A stretch of DNA of 49,938 bases, taken from Clostridia bacterium. GTDB taxonomy: Bacteria; Bacillota; Clostridia; Oscillospirales; CAG-272. Positions within the stretch are counted from its first letter, which is position 1; every line of letters begins with the position of its first letter. This document shows positions 41,607 through 49,938 of this stretch, in pieces. Position numbers and translations under genes: made by a program. The notes under the pieces were generated by a model. The model saw only the letters and a list, made by a program, of their open reading frames with translations. It was not told the origin of the DNA and ran no database searches. The stretch spans positions 1-49,938 of the forward strand of contig JAFUPM010000055.1 in NCBI GenBank assembly GCA_017481225.1, given 5' to 3'.

Positions 41607-41999
41607 TTATCCTTTCCAACGGGCTTTGGTGCTGCGCACGTCAATATGGGTGAAGGAGCTGTATGTTCCGATGCCGCCCTTCTTCGGCAGGAGCTTCTCT
41701 GCGTATGCTGCAACTTGCTTTGGTGTTGCACCCTTCACCTTGATGTCAGCTGCTTTGCCATATAGGTGCTGGGAATATTTCTCCCCGCCGATAGCTTTGT
41801 TTTTGGTTGGTGTGCGGTAGGCGGATGTGATTGTCACGGATTTGCCGAAGTGGGTGCGGATATTCTGCAGCACGGTCACCAGCTCGGAATCGATGAATAT
41901 CGGGTCGCTGCCATCGGTGCAGGCGAATTCCTTTACTCTGAAGTTCGTGGATAGTTTTTTGTTTCCGTCTTTCGCTTTTGAATATGCTTTGATTGCCAT
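41607..41999 (-). CDS. Phage endolysin, M15-family peptidase
   Basis: A 130-residue D,D/L,D-peptidase-like endolysin. The zinc motif SQHLYGKAADI (His, Asp) and the later FTHIDV (His) are those of M15 enzymes (DacB/VanY-type cut of peptide stems). It has no separate cell-wall binding domain. AAAGGACAG precedes the ATG. It is the last gene of the leftward lysis module; the holin-like protein lies upstream. Confidence 0.88.
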   Translation of the reverse strand: MAIKAYSKAKDGNKKLSTNFRVKEFACTDGSDPIFIDSELVTVLQNIRTHFGKSVTITSAYRTPTKNKAIGGEKYSQHLYGKAADIKVKGATPKQVAAYAEKLLPKKGGIGTYSSFTHIDVRSTKARWKG

Positions 42000-42081
42000 T
42001 TGTCATCTGTCCTTTCCAAAGAAGTGAAATTTAAGTTGTTTTTCAGTTATTCAATTTGAGTTGTAGGTATGTTTTAATTCA

Positions 42082-42109
42082 GGAATTGTGAGTTATAACT
42101 CATAATTCC
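42082..42109. promoter_or_regulatory. 28-bp near-perfect palindrome
   Basis: GGAATT-TGAGTTATAACTCA-AATTCC with one unmatched pair; AATTC/GAATT outside extends it to about 39 bp. It lies in the 291-bp gap upstream of the endolysin gene. There is no T-run, so it is not a standard terminator. Confidence 0.55.
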
Positions 42110-42214
42110 GAATTGAAATGCACTTTTTAACGGTTAAAAGTTAATTTCCATCACAAAAGATTATAAGTATAGTGATAATATTTGCCGCAAATATTTCATT
42201 TTCGGCATAAAAAG

Positions 42215-42243
42215 AAAAAAGGCAGTCCCGAAAGACTGCCCCT
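42215..42243 (-). terminator. Terminator of the 42.3-43.8 kb lysis genes
   Basis: GGCAGTC (42221-42227) pairs with GACTGCC (42234-42240); T-run on the minus strand. Confidence 0.85.
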
Positions 42244-42290
42244 TTGTATTAAATTGTGCCGGATTACTTCTTGCTGCCCGTGGCTGGGTT

Positions 42291-42674
42291 TTACGTTGCC
42301 ATTTCTTTGAGCTGCTCGGCAAAGAGAGCGAGCTGCTCGGCACGCTTCTGGCTGTCCGCACGCACTTCCTCGATAACCTTATCACGGGCATCGATCTGCT
42401 TCACGAAGCCCTCGGTCTCGATAGCCTTGCGCTCACGGATGAAGTTGAGCCAGACGAGCTCCTCAGCGTTAATGTTCTGCGCCTCGAGAGCTTTGTTCTG
42501 AGCGACAACGTTATCAAGTGACTTCTGGTACTCAGCCTTCAGCCCTGCAACTTCGTCATCAAAGTTGGTAACCTTGCCATAGGTCTTTGCAACCTCAAGT
42601 AAGTGAGTTGCATTGACATCCTTACCGTTGGCAAGGCATACATCGTCCATAATTGTTAATACAACTTTAATCAT
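42291..42674 (-). CDS. Prophage hypothetical protein, helical
   Basis: A 127-residue protein, mostly helical with a coiled-coil-like stretch at about 40-125 (DEVAGLKAEYQKSLDN, AIETEGFVKQIDARD). Family not recognised. AAAGGAG precedes the ATG. It lies between the holin-like gene and the terminator. Confidence 0.72.
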   Translation of the reverse strand: MIKVVLTIMDDVCLANGKDVNATHLLEVAKTYGKVTNFDDEVAGLKAEYQKSLDNVVAQNKALEAQNINAEELVWLNFIRERKAIETEGFVKQIDARDKVIEEVRADSQKRAEQLALFAEQLKEMAT

Positions 42675-42693
42675 TTTGTTTCTCCTTTGTATA

Positions 42694-43197
42694 CTATATG
42701 TTTTTGAGGTTGGGGTCTTCTTTATACTGTTTCTTCATTTCGGTTTTCACCACTTCCTTCAGCTCATCGGTGGTCATCGTCAGCTTGTTTGTGGTATCTT
42801 CATTATCTTTTGCCGCAAACCACGCCGCTACAAGGACACTTGCATATTTGCCTACGGTCTTTCCACCTATCCAATGGATGATGTCACGAAGTCCTGTGTT
42901 TTCATAAAAAACATACGTAACGGTGGTAAAGAAGCACATCAGCGCACACGCATACCAATACCACCTGAACGATATATTATCGCCCACAAAATAAAGTGCG
43001 GTGGTAGGGAACGAAAGAACCAAGGAAGCCAACCAAAGCAACGCCTTGCGGAGCAGCTTGTTCTTGATTTTTCCAAGCCACGCCTTTTTAAGCGCTCCCG
43101 TGAGAAAGATTGCTACACACGCCACGATGATTCCTCCCGTTAATGCTCTCTGCCAATTCGCCATAAGGATGCGGAATATAAGTTCAATTGTTTCCAT
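42694..43197 (-). CDS. Phage holin-like membrane protein
   Basis: A 167-residue protein with three or four membrane segments (about 18-36, 50-70, 76-96, 118-128) and a charged C-terminal tail (KTEMKKQYKEDPNLKN). Size, position before the endolysin and tail fit a holin. AAGGAG precedes the ATG. Exact holin class not assigned. Confidence 0.75.
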   Translation of the reverse strand: METIELIFRILMANWQRALTGGIIVACVAIFLTGALKKAWLGKIKNKLLRKALLWLASLVLSFPTTALYFVGDNISFRWYWYACALMCFFTTVTYVFYENTGLRDIIHWIGGKTVGKYASVLVAAWFAAKDNEDTTNKLTMTTDELKEVVKTEMKKQYKEDPNLKNI

Positions 43198-43215
43198 TTT
43201 GTTTTCTCTCCTTTT

Positions 43216-43479
43216 TTAGAAATAGCAATTGATTGTTTCGTCTTGCTCCCCGTTAAAATAACGGTTTGCCATTTGTCTTCGGTCTGTCGGATATACTTCC
43301 CCGCCTTGATAGGACCTGCAGGAAAGCACTCTGTACTCTCCCTCGGGCATGTCCTCAAAATGAATTAGCTTGTTATCCCTTTTGCGGTCTACCCTTACAG
43401 CCTTATCAATATCCCACCCGCAAAACGCACCGACAAGCACCACGGAATTCAGGCTGGTTCTTATGCTCAGCTTTGGCAT
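43216..43479 (-). CDS. Prophage hypothetical protein
   Basis: An 87-residue soluble protein, family not recognised. It has a beta-strand pattern (SVVLVGAFCGWDI, EGEYRVLSCRSYQGG). GGGGGAG precedes the ATG. Position between XhlA-like and holin-like genes links it to tail completion or lysis. Confidence 0.7.
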   Translation of the reverse strand: MPKLSIRTSLNSVVLVGAFCGWDIDKAVRVDRKRDNKLIHFEDMPEGEYRVLSCRSYQGGEVYPTDRRQMANRYFNGEQDETINCYF

Positions 43480-43516
43480 CTTCTCTCCCCCCTTTCCTTT
43501 GTGAATTTTTATGCGG

Positions 43517-43810
43517 TTAAAATCCCAGCTTTGCCATTATGAAAAGCAGGATTGCGCCGACTATGGTCAATAGAACCTTGTCAACTATGGTGTCCCACCG
43601 CTTGCCTGACTTTCCGGTTAGCTCTTTGACATCGAGCTTGATTTCCTTGACAACGGATTCAACGTTTTCTTCCCGGATTGCCAATGCCTTGACGGTGCCG
43701 ACAAGTTCTTCGAGGTTGTTTTGCCGCCTTTCAACCTCATTCAGCCTGTGCTGATTGGATTTCGACCTTTCTTCGGTTGCGGTCAGTCGCTGTTCGTGTT
43801 CTGTGTCCAT
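43517..43810 (-). CDS. XhlA-like phage protein
   Basis: A 97-residue protein: an N-terminal coiled coil (about 5-70, with NEVERRQNNLEELVGTVK) and one C-terminal membrane helix (about 78-95). This is the layout of the XhlA hemolysin-like lysis partners. AGGAAGGAG precedes the ATG. Confidence 0.8.
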   Translation of the reverse strand: MDTEHEQRLTATEERSKSNQHRLNEVERRQNNLEELVGTVKALAIREENVESVVKEIKLDVKELTGKSGKRWDTIVDKVLLTIVGAILLFIMAKLGF

Positions 43811-43831
43811 ACCTATACACTCCTTCCTGCG

Positions 43832-45883
43832 CTATGCTCGTCCAATGACACGGACGATCTTGATGTAGTTGGTGCCGATTGATGTTGTAACAGCTCCGGC
43901 TGAAGTCATTTTGAAATAGCTTGCCGTTGTTGTATCGGGTGCCATAGTAGTGCCTGATATATGGTATAGGGTTTGACGGCTGAATATGGTTGACCCTGCT
44001 TCTTGTATATGCAAGCAGACCGTTTTTCCGGCGGGATTCCACACCTTGGTATAGCCACCACTCTTGCCGTTGTTGTCGGTAAAGTAAATTTCCAAATACC
44101 GATAATTCGCAGACGAAGCAGATAGGGTTATTTGACCAGTGGAGCCGGCTGCGCTCTCATACAGCACAAATTCATCGGTGGAACTCCAGAGCCAGTTACC
44201 CCACGCACCTTGGTAATAATGGCGCACAAATATTTCGGGTCTGTACTTGCTAACCGTTTTATAGGTCTGAATAACCTGCCCGTCCTCGCCACCGCTTTCT
44301 ACAATCAAGGTGAAGGTGCCGCTTGTCACGGGGCAGTTTGCGTAGTTATAACTGCTTATATTTGCGCCCGTGTAGGTGTTCGGTGTCCTAACCTCATTCA
44401 GATCGGTTTCAGGTTCAAGGACGGGCGGTTTTAGTCCGCCCATAAATCTTGACTGCAAGCCTACATCGAACAGGTTTTCTTCCTCGATACGCTTTCCGAA
44501 TGCAACGGCTTTTTTGTCGATGTTAAATTCCATCAGCGCAAATGCCGTTGATACTGTCACAACCCTTGTTGCGCTGCTTATGCCGTCATCAATGGTGAAT
44601 TTGATATCATACGAATTTGACCCATCCGCCACGGGTAGGACAACCCATATTTCTGCGCCTGATTGTAAATCCTCGTAAACACCCAATTCATCGCTACTCA
44701 AATTGAGGAAGGTGTATTCGTTCTCGCTCTCTGAAGCCTTTTTGTACCAAAGATTCGGGGACAAATTTCCCACAGCCAATGAATGCACAGCCACTTGTAT
44801 TGTGGCTTTGATATATTCGCCTTCTGGGTTGTCGGTTCCGTCAGCTTCGCAACGTTCAGCAACAAATTTCACAATTGTGCAGGGCGAATAATCGTCAACA
44901 CTAATCGTTTTTGATGCCGTGCCGGTGCGCCCTCGGTTATCCTTGACGGTTGCAGTGATTGTCAAGTTTCCTGAAGATTTCAGCACATCGGTGGTGAAGC
45001 TTGCCGTGGTGTAGGTGCTTCCGTTTGCCGTGGTGCTATATGAAGCGATTGCCGAACCATATGAAGTTGTGGGTGTTATTACAACCTTAAATTTTGAAAC
45101 GCCCTTCGCCCAGCCGTGAGCATCAGCAACTCCTGTGGGGTCTTCCACTGTTATGGTGCAGGACGGCTTCACCGATGCGGGGATTGAATAGTTTACATAA
45201 TATGTTGTAGTGCCTACCAATGCCCCGGTTGTCAGGTATGTATCTAGGTACACCGTTACTGTGACCGTTGTGCCATAGGTGTTTTGGCTAGCCAGTGCAA
45301 TTGGCGGTGTCCAAGATATGCTTGTGTCGCTTGTATATGCACTTGCAGACCCCGCAATATAACCGGAAGCACTGCCGCACTTGTATCTGATCTTGTTCTT
45401 GTGTGCGGTAGTTTTGCGGGTTATTGTCATTGTCTGCGCCGTGCCGAGTGTACCCGCCGCAACGGTCAGGGTGGATTGTCTGGGAATTGTGGGCAATTCT
45501 CCGGTGCCGCTTCCCGATTTCGTGCCTATGCTCGACCCCGAAAACGTTATATCGAATGCCTGACTAAAGCTGTAGCTGAAGCTCTTTGTTCCATCGGCAT
45601 TGTGATTGATTTGTGTTTGACCACTCGCAAGTGTTTTGGTCGAATTGTTTGATATGCCAATGGTGTTGGTTCCGCTGTAGGTCACCCCATTGACCGTCAC
45701 CGACCAAGCTTTTGATGCTGACGATGAAATTCTACCGGATGACCCCGCCACAAGCTTCAAAGTCCAGCTAACTGTGGTGTGATTGTTGCGGGCATCTTGG
45801 GCTGCTACTGACCAGCTGAATACAAGGTCATCCCAAGATGTCACCGCAATTGTTTTGCTTCCGCTTGTTGCCATATTAGCCAC
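43832..45883 (-). CDS. DUF859-type phage tail fibre / minor structural protein
   Basis: A 683-residue structural protein of the DUF859 type, starting MANMATSGSKTIAV. It is rich in Thr, Ser and Gly with many short beta-strands and Ig-like stretches (about 220-330), then a receptor-binding-style C-terminus (KAVAFGKRIEEENLFDVG near 460). It overlaps the previous tail gene by 8 bp. Probably host-recognition part of the tail tip. Confidence 0.85.
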   Translation of the reverse strand: MANMATSGSKTIAVTSWDDLVFSWSVAAQDARNNHTTVSWTLKLVAGSSGRISSSASKAWSVTVNGVTYSGTNTIGISNNSTKTLASGQTQINHNADGTKSFSYSFSQAFDITFSGSSIGTKSGSGTGELPTIPRQSTLTVAAGTLGTAQTMTITRKTTAHKNKIRYKCGSASGYIAGSASAYTSDTSISWTPPIALASQNTYGTTVTVTVYLDTYLTTGALVGTTTYYVNYSIPASVKPSCTITVEDPTGVADAHGWAKGVSKFKVVITPTTSYGSAIASYSTTANGSTYTTASFTTDVLKSSGNLTITATVKDNRGRTGTASKTISVDDYSPCTIVKFVAERCEADGTDNPEGEYIKATIQVAVHSLAVGNLSPNLWYKKASESENEYTFLNLSSDELGVYEDLQSGAEIWVVLPVADGSNSYDIKFTIDDGISSATRVVTVSTAFALMEFNIDKKAVAFGKRIEEENLFDVGLQSRFMGGLKPPVLEPETDLNEVRTPNTYTGANISSYNYANCPVTSGTFTLIVESGGEDGQVIQTYKTVSKYRPEIFVRHYYQGAWGNWLWSSTDEFVLYESAAGSTGQITLSASSANYRYLEIYFTDNNGKSGGYTKVWNPAGKTVCLHIQEAGSTIFSRQTLYHISGTTMAPDTTTASYFKMTSAGAVTTSIGTNYIKIVRVIGRA

Positions 45884-48800
45884 CTACCTTTGAAAATGTT
45901 AATGTTTTGGAGCCGTCCGCCTCGGTGCGTACCTTGAAGGCGAAGGGGAAGATTTGAAGCTCTTTGTTGGCTATGACAGTTTCCGTGGTGAAGGATTGCT
46001 TTTCACCACTCCAAGTGCCAAGGACAACGCCTTTATGGGTGAATTTGGCTTCATCGTTGTCCAGCACTAGGGACATTCCGTCTTCTGCACCGGTATGGAT
46101 TTTCATTCCCTCATCGGTAAAATCGAAGTGTTTTGCCCTTTGGCTGATTTCCGCTTGCAAGTCCTCATTCGTTTTATCAAGGTTTTCCTGCGTTTTCTTG
46201 ATTGCAATGCCAAGCTGACCGTTTTCGATGTCAAGTGATGCTTCGGTGGTTTCCTTGAAAGCCCCATATTCATCGGCATCGACATAATTTTCAAGGTGCT
46301 TCAGTGTGATGCCCTCGGCAGTGGTCAAGATGGTTGATTCTTTTTCCGTCATCTCACCTCGCAGGGCTTCATCACCCGCAAGCATTTCTGCGGTCACATC
46401 TTCCGGTGCTGGTGTCCAGTCCGTGGCTTTGTTGCCTTTTTCAATCTTGCAATTCTTAATTTCAAAGGTACCCACAAGACCGCTTAATCCAAGATGCGGT
46501 GTTATATCATTGGTGTCCTTCCAAGTTCCAGAATAGTACACGGTAGACCATGCGCTTGATAACTGTCCTGTCATCGCATAATAGCCCATACCCTGTTTAA
46601 TGTAGACCTTGGGTGGGGTTGTGGCATCGGGTGACCGCATTGCAAAAGAGATGGTAAATGCATCGCCCTCTGAAAGCGCATCTTCGACCAACGTGTAATT
46701 GTTGCCAAGTCTAAGTGAAATCCAGTTTTCATTCCCACTTGCCGCAACAATACGAAGATACCCTTCTTCTGTCACTTCGCCAGTGATACCCGTTGCTGCC
46801 CCGTGGACATAAAAACTTGTGCTGTTGCAAAGCAGGTTGCGACCACCAACCTGCAACAATTTAAGCTCTGTCTTCGTGGCGCATAGGGCAATAGCATCCT
46901 TGGTCTGCTTGATGTCCGTTTCAGCCGTTGTCACACGGATTTTAAGGGCATCTGCATCAGCCTGTGCTTTATCGGCTGCTTCTTTCGCCAAATCAGCAGC
47001 CGCTTTGGCTTTGTCTGCCGCATCTTGGGCATCATCAGCCGCCTTTTGCGCCGTGGCTGCGTTTGTTTTTGCTGTGTCAGCAGTGGTCTGTGCTGCTTTG
47101 GCAAGAGCATCTGCCGTGTCAGCCGCTTCCTGTGCTTTCACCACGGCTTGCTGTGCCGCTGCAACTTCGTCCTCGGTGGCATCCACTCTTGATATGGTGT
47201 CAGCAAGGTTTTGCTTTGCAGTGTTCAGGTCTGTTTGTGCTGCCGCTGCCTTGGCATCAGCATCATCGGCTGCCTTTTGTGCATCTGCAGCGTCCTGTGC
47301 CGCCTGATTAGCTTTTGCCTGTGCTGTGGCTGCATTCGTGACTGCGGTGTTTGCCGTTGACTGTGCATTTGCCGCAGCTGTTGCCGCTTCATTTGCTTTG
47401 GTCTGCGCTTCGGATGCATCGCCTTTGGCTTCGTCAGCGGTCTTTTGTGCTGCATTTGCCTTGCTTGCTGCATCGTCTGCGGCACTCTGGGCATTAGCGG
47501 CATTTGTGACGGCTGTGTCTGCCGTGGTCTGTGCATCGGCTGCTTTTTGGGCGGCTGTAGCTGCATCTGTCTTGGCTTGGTCTGCTGCGCTCTGGGCTTC
47601 CACAACAGCCTGTTGTGCTGCTGCGATTTCGTCCTCTGTTGCATCAACTCTGCCTTGTACTGTGGCAAGGTCAGCCTTTGCTGCTTCAAGGTCGGATTCG
47701 GCTTTATCGGCAACTCCCTGCGCCGTGGCTGCCGCCGCTTTTGCTTTGTCAGCTTCGCTTTGTGCGCTTGCTGCTGCACTAGCGGCTTCATTGGCTTTGT
47801 TTTGTGCAGTCTGTGCATCTGCCGTTGCCTGATCCGCTTGGCTTTGAGCTGTCGCCGCTGCTGATTGTGCCGCTTCAGCCTTTTCCTTTGCATCGTTGGC
47901 TGTTTCGTCAATGGTGGTGACCTGTTGTATGGTTGAGCTGATTTGCCCCGCATTGGCTGTTATTTGCGCTTGCAGGTGTGATGTTGTTTCGGTCAGGTCT
48001 GTCTTTCTGGCATAGTCGGCTTCCATCGTTTTCTTGTATGTTTCCAGATTTTCACCGAATGTCGCAACGTCCTTTTCTGCCTGCTCTGCATCAAGCTTGG
48101 CTGCGGCGGCTGTATCAGAAGCGGATTGTGCCAGTGTAGTGGCTTCTCCGGCTGTGCTGATTGCCGTGTCGGCTTTGGTCACAGCAGATTCGGAAGCGGT
48201 CTTTGCTTCCCCTGCGGCGGTCTTTGCTTCGGCTGCATCAGCTTCTGCGTTGCTTGCTGCTGTGGCTGCTTCTGCCGCTTCTCTTTCGGCTATTTCTGCG
48301 GCTAGCTCGGCATTCTCTGCCGCCTTTTCCGCATTTTCAACCGAATTTGTAATTGATTCAACGCTTGCTTCTACCTTGTCAACAGCGGCTTCGGCTGCTA
48401 GTGCCTTGGCTTCAGCTGTTGCGGCTGATTCCGATGCTGCGCTTGCGCTTTTCTGGGCTTCCTCTGCGGCTGCGTTGGCATCTATTGCCGATTGCGCTGC
48501 CACATCTGCCTGCGCCTGTGCTGCTATTGCTGCCGTGTTGGCACTGTTCGCCACAGCCAATGCTCTTGCGGCTGATTGTGATGTTTTCGCAAATTCTGCC
48601 GCTAGCTCAATGACCTTCTGGGATATTCCGCTTTGCTTGATGAGATGCTCTCCAAGGGTTGCAGTGTATTCCTGATCCACCACGGATGTTTCAAGCTTCA
48701 GCACCCTTGTCGATACGTACAATTCGCCGCCATCGTCTATGATGTTGACCCTGTCACCGATTTTGACACCCTCGGGAAGTTTCTTGATGTCTATCTCATA

Positions 48801-49754
48801 GTTCACTTCCATATCGCAGACCTTCTTCAGCTCGGTGATTGCGTGTGAGCATAGGGTCTGCTGGTCGGTGGTGTCATAGGAAAAAGGTCTGACTATATAG
48901 CCCTCATATCCTGATAGCTGGTTCGGCTCCTTATTCCACACATAGCGGCTCCATTTTTCGTTAGCCTTGCGTGATTTCAATAATCCGTTGGTGTCAACGA
49001 AGAAGTCATCATCATCCTCGCCCTTGTAGGTGTAGCCCTTTAAGGTGATAGGTTCTTCGGCATCTTCGGGGACACCACCTTCACATACAAAAGCCGTTGC
49101 CAAATTGGCAACGGACTTTGTAGTGATGATTTTGTCAATTTCCTTGTTAAGGCGGAGCTGCACGCCATCGTCCCTGCCCCGCTTTTTGTGGATATTGACA
49201 TATTTGTTTGTGATGATTAGCCCCTTGATATCGAAGGAATATGATATCTCATAGTCACCGAATTGGGTTGCTATGCTGGCAAGCCTTGCTGTGACGGTTG
49301 ATTCACCTTCCCATGCAAGCTTCCTTGTGGTGCCTGCGGGTATATCGTTTATGCCGATTTCAAAGCCGCTGTCAAGGATGTATTTGTTGATATACCATTC
49401 CGCTGTTTGCGTTTCTGTGGCTTCAAATTCGCCCGCTATTTCGTTGAGCAAATCAAGCCCGGCATCTTCTGCGTAGATATATATATCTTGATTTTTTGTG
49501 TCAATTTCGGTGTCTATGATTGTGTAGAATTCATTTTCACCGTCATGGCTTCGCAGAAGGTAGTTGCCGGCATTGGTCATTGCTTCAAGTGCCAAGCGGT
49601 TTTTTTCGTTAAATCCCACACGGCAGGTGAATGATGCCACTCCGCTTTCCACGTCCTCGGTCTTCAGGTCTTCGGTAATTACATAGCCTTCAGGCAGGGT
49701 GGTTGTGGCGTGTCCAAGCACCTGCATTCGCCTGTCTGCAAAATATATAATCAT
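45876..49754 (-). CDS. Phage tail endopeptidase/fibre (Tal-like) with Ala-rich coiled coil
   Basis: A 1292-residue tail-tip protein. Residues 1-380 are the minor structural / prophage endopeptidase-type N-terminal domain (GDRVNIIDDGGELYVSTRV near 340). Residues about 395-960 are an uninterrupted Ala/Gln/Asp/Lys-rich coiled coil with an internal duplication (VDATEDEIAAAQQ at about 705, VDATEDEVAAAQQ at about 858). Residues about 970-1100 look like a carbohydrate-binding beta-sandwich (GGRNLLCNSTSF, YYSGTWKDTND), and the end is a beta tip. ATGA overlap with the upstream Dit gene. It forms the tail fibre axis. Confidence 0.88.
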   Translation of the reverse strand: MIIYFADRRMQVLGHATTTLPEGYVITEDLKTEDVESGVASFTCRVGFNEKNRLALEAMTNAGNYLLRSHDGENEFYTIIDTEIDTKNQDIYIYAEDAGLDLLNEIAGEFEATETQTAEWYINKYILDSGFEIGINDIPAGTTRKLAWEGESTVTARLASIATQFGDYEISYSFDIKGLIITNKYVNIHKKRGRDDGVQLRLNKEIDKIITTKSVANLATAFVCEGGVPEDAEEPITLKGYTYKGEDDDDFFVDTNGLLKSRKANEKWSRYVWNKEPNQLSGYEGYIVRPFSYDTTDQQTLCSHAITELKKVCDMEVNYEIDIKKLPEGVKIGDRVNIIDDGGELYVSTRVLKLETSVVDQEYTATLGEHLIKQSGISQKVIELAAEFAKTSQSAARALAVANSANTAAIAAQAQADVAAQSAIDANAAAEEAQKSASAASESAATAEAKALAAEAAVDKVEASVESITNSVENAEKAAENAELAAEIAEREAAEAATAASNAEADAAEAKTAAGEAKTASESAVTKADTAISTAGEATTLAQSASDTAAAAKLDAEQAEKDVATFGENLETYKKTMEADYARKTDLTETTSHLQAQITANAGQISSTIQQVTTIDETANDAKEKAEAAQSAAATAQSQADQATADAQTAQNKANEAASAAASAQSEADKAKAAAATAQGVADKAESDLEAAKADLATVQGRVDATEDEIAAAQQAVVEAQSAADQAKTDAATAAQKAADAQTTADTAVTNAANAQSAADDAASKANAAQKTADEAKGDASEAQTKANEAATAAANAQSTANTAVTNAATAQAKANQAAQDAADAQKAADDADAKAAAAQTDLNTAKQNLADTISRVDATEDEVAAAQQAVVKAQEAADTADALAKAAQTTADTAKTNAATAQKAADDAQDAADKAKAAADLAKEAADKAQADADALKIRVTTAETDIKQTKDAIALCATKTELKLLQVGGRNLLCNSTSFYVHGAATGITGEVTEEGYLRIVAASGNENWISLRLGNNYTLVEDALSEGDAFTISFAMRSPDATTPPKVYIKQGMGYYAMTGQLSSAWSTVYYSGTWKDTNDITPHLGLSGLVGTFEIKNCKIEKGNKATDWTPAPEDVTAEMLAGDEALRGEMTEKESTILTTAEGITLKHLENYVDADEYGAFKETTEASLDIENGQLGIAIKKTQENLDKTNEDLQAEISQRAKHFDFTDEGMKIHTGAEDGMSLVLDNDEAKFTHKGVVLGTWSGEKQSFTTETVIANKELQIFPFAFKVRTEADGSKTLTFSKVGG

Positions 49755-49938
49755 AGGAACACCTCTCTATACTTGACCTTGAATGTGGGTGCGTAGTCCG
49801 CTTCTACCCATTCGGAATAAGAGAAGCCGATCTGGTTTATTCCCGGTGTCAGGGTGAAGTCTTCCCAATCGTTACCCAGCGCACCAAGTGCGGGGGTAGC
49901 AATTCCATTCAGAAAGATTTGCCCCGTCTTGCAGTCTG
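49751..49938 (-). CDS. Distal tail protein (Dit-like), C-terminal end
   Basis: The last 61 residues of a phage tail protein reading off the window edge. ALGNDWEDFTLTPG, GFSYSEWVEADYAP and KYREVFL match the end of Dit-type 'phage tail family' proteins, which join tail tube and tip. Its TGA overlaps the ATG of the next gene. N-terminus not visible. Confidence 0.82.
   Translation of the reverse strand, partial: DCKTGQIFLNGIATPALGALGNDWEDFTLTPGINQIGFSYSEWVEADYAPTFKVKYREVFL

Larger units (their letters stand above)
39879..49938. mobile_element. Prophage, left part (siphovirus type)
   Basis: Starts at the cut cotJC gene and runs off the window. It contains rightward edge genes and a leftward tail-fibre-lysis module (Dit, tail endopeptidase, DUF859 fibre, XhlA-like, holin-like, M15 endolysin). 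Integrase, head and packaging genes are not in the window. Confidence 0.9.

Noticed and set aside
41480-41820. Plus-strand open frames opposite the endolysin
   Set aside because: They start inside the terminator region, show no ribosome site and mirror the M15 gene.
46819-48675. Several long open frames opposite the tail fibre gene
   Set aside because: Ala/Ser/Leu-rich shadows caused by the repetitive GC-biased coiled-coil coding sequence.

Overview
The window looks like a chromosome segment of an anaerobic Clostridia-type Bacillota, probably a gut organism, with a prophage entering at the right end. The support is two [FeFe] hydrogenases in one operon, a spore-coat-type manganese catalase (cotJC), a clostridial feo system, an NrdG radical activase, hexuronate catabolism genes and strong GGAGG ribosome sites. 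TGA is used as an ordinary stop by several genes. The species cannot be named from sequence alone.

Layout: 1-4.8 kb is a hydrogenase operon: two thioredoxin-like [2Fe-2S] proteins, a PAS-containing sensory-type [FeFe] hydrogenase, a SpoIIE/PP2C phosphatase broken by an in-frame TGA, and a group-B-type [FeFe] hydrogenase. It ends at a strong terminator. 5.0-6.1 kb holds a DUF3592 membrane protein, a chain of small hairpins and the tmRNA gene. 6.3-15.4 kb holds an unrecognised toroid-like protein, an MFS transporter, TspO, and a likely glycan-related operon (DUF5107-TPR protein, Eis-like acetyltransferase, DUF4832 protein) divergent from an AraC regulator. 15.6-18.3 kb is the ferrous-iron uptake system feoA-feoB-small Cys protein, with a consensus promoter and two DtxR-like palindromes. 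18.4-24.4 kb carries minisatellites, a sugar nucleotidyltransferase, upp and an RluA-type pseudouridine synthase, PIG-L/GNAT and dut. 24.4-31.6 kb has nrdG-uvrA-uvrB facing a ROK kinase and SIS isomerase pair. 31.7-37.6 kb is a hexuronate pathway (uxaB-uxaA-uxaC) with a divergent AraC regulator and an SGNH hydrolase. 37.8-39.2 kb has two small genes with related promoters and related 3' remnants.

At about 39.88 kb the cotJC gene is cut, and everything to the right is prophage: a rightward set of small genes with two structured RNA-like segments at the element's edge, then a leftward tail-lysis module read as Dit, tail endopeptidase/fibre with a long Ala-rich coiled coil, DUF859 fibre, XhlA-like protein, holin-like protein and M15 endolysin.

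The most unusual points are the interrupted phosphatase in the hydrogen-sensing operon, two chains of mini-hairpins whose linkers reverse orientation at the middle, the compact structured RNA candidates at the prophage edge, and the paired gene cassettes just before the prophage. I did not find a CRISPR array, an rRNA or tRNA gene, or a recognisable defence system.
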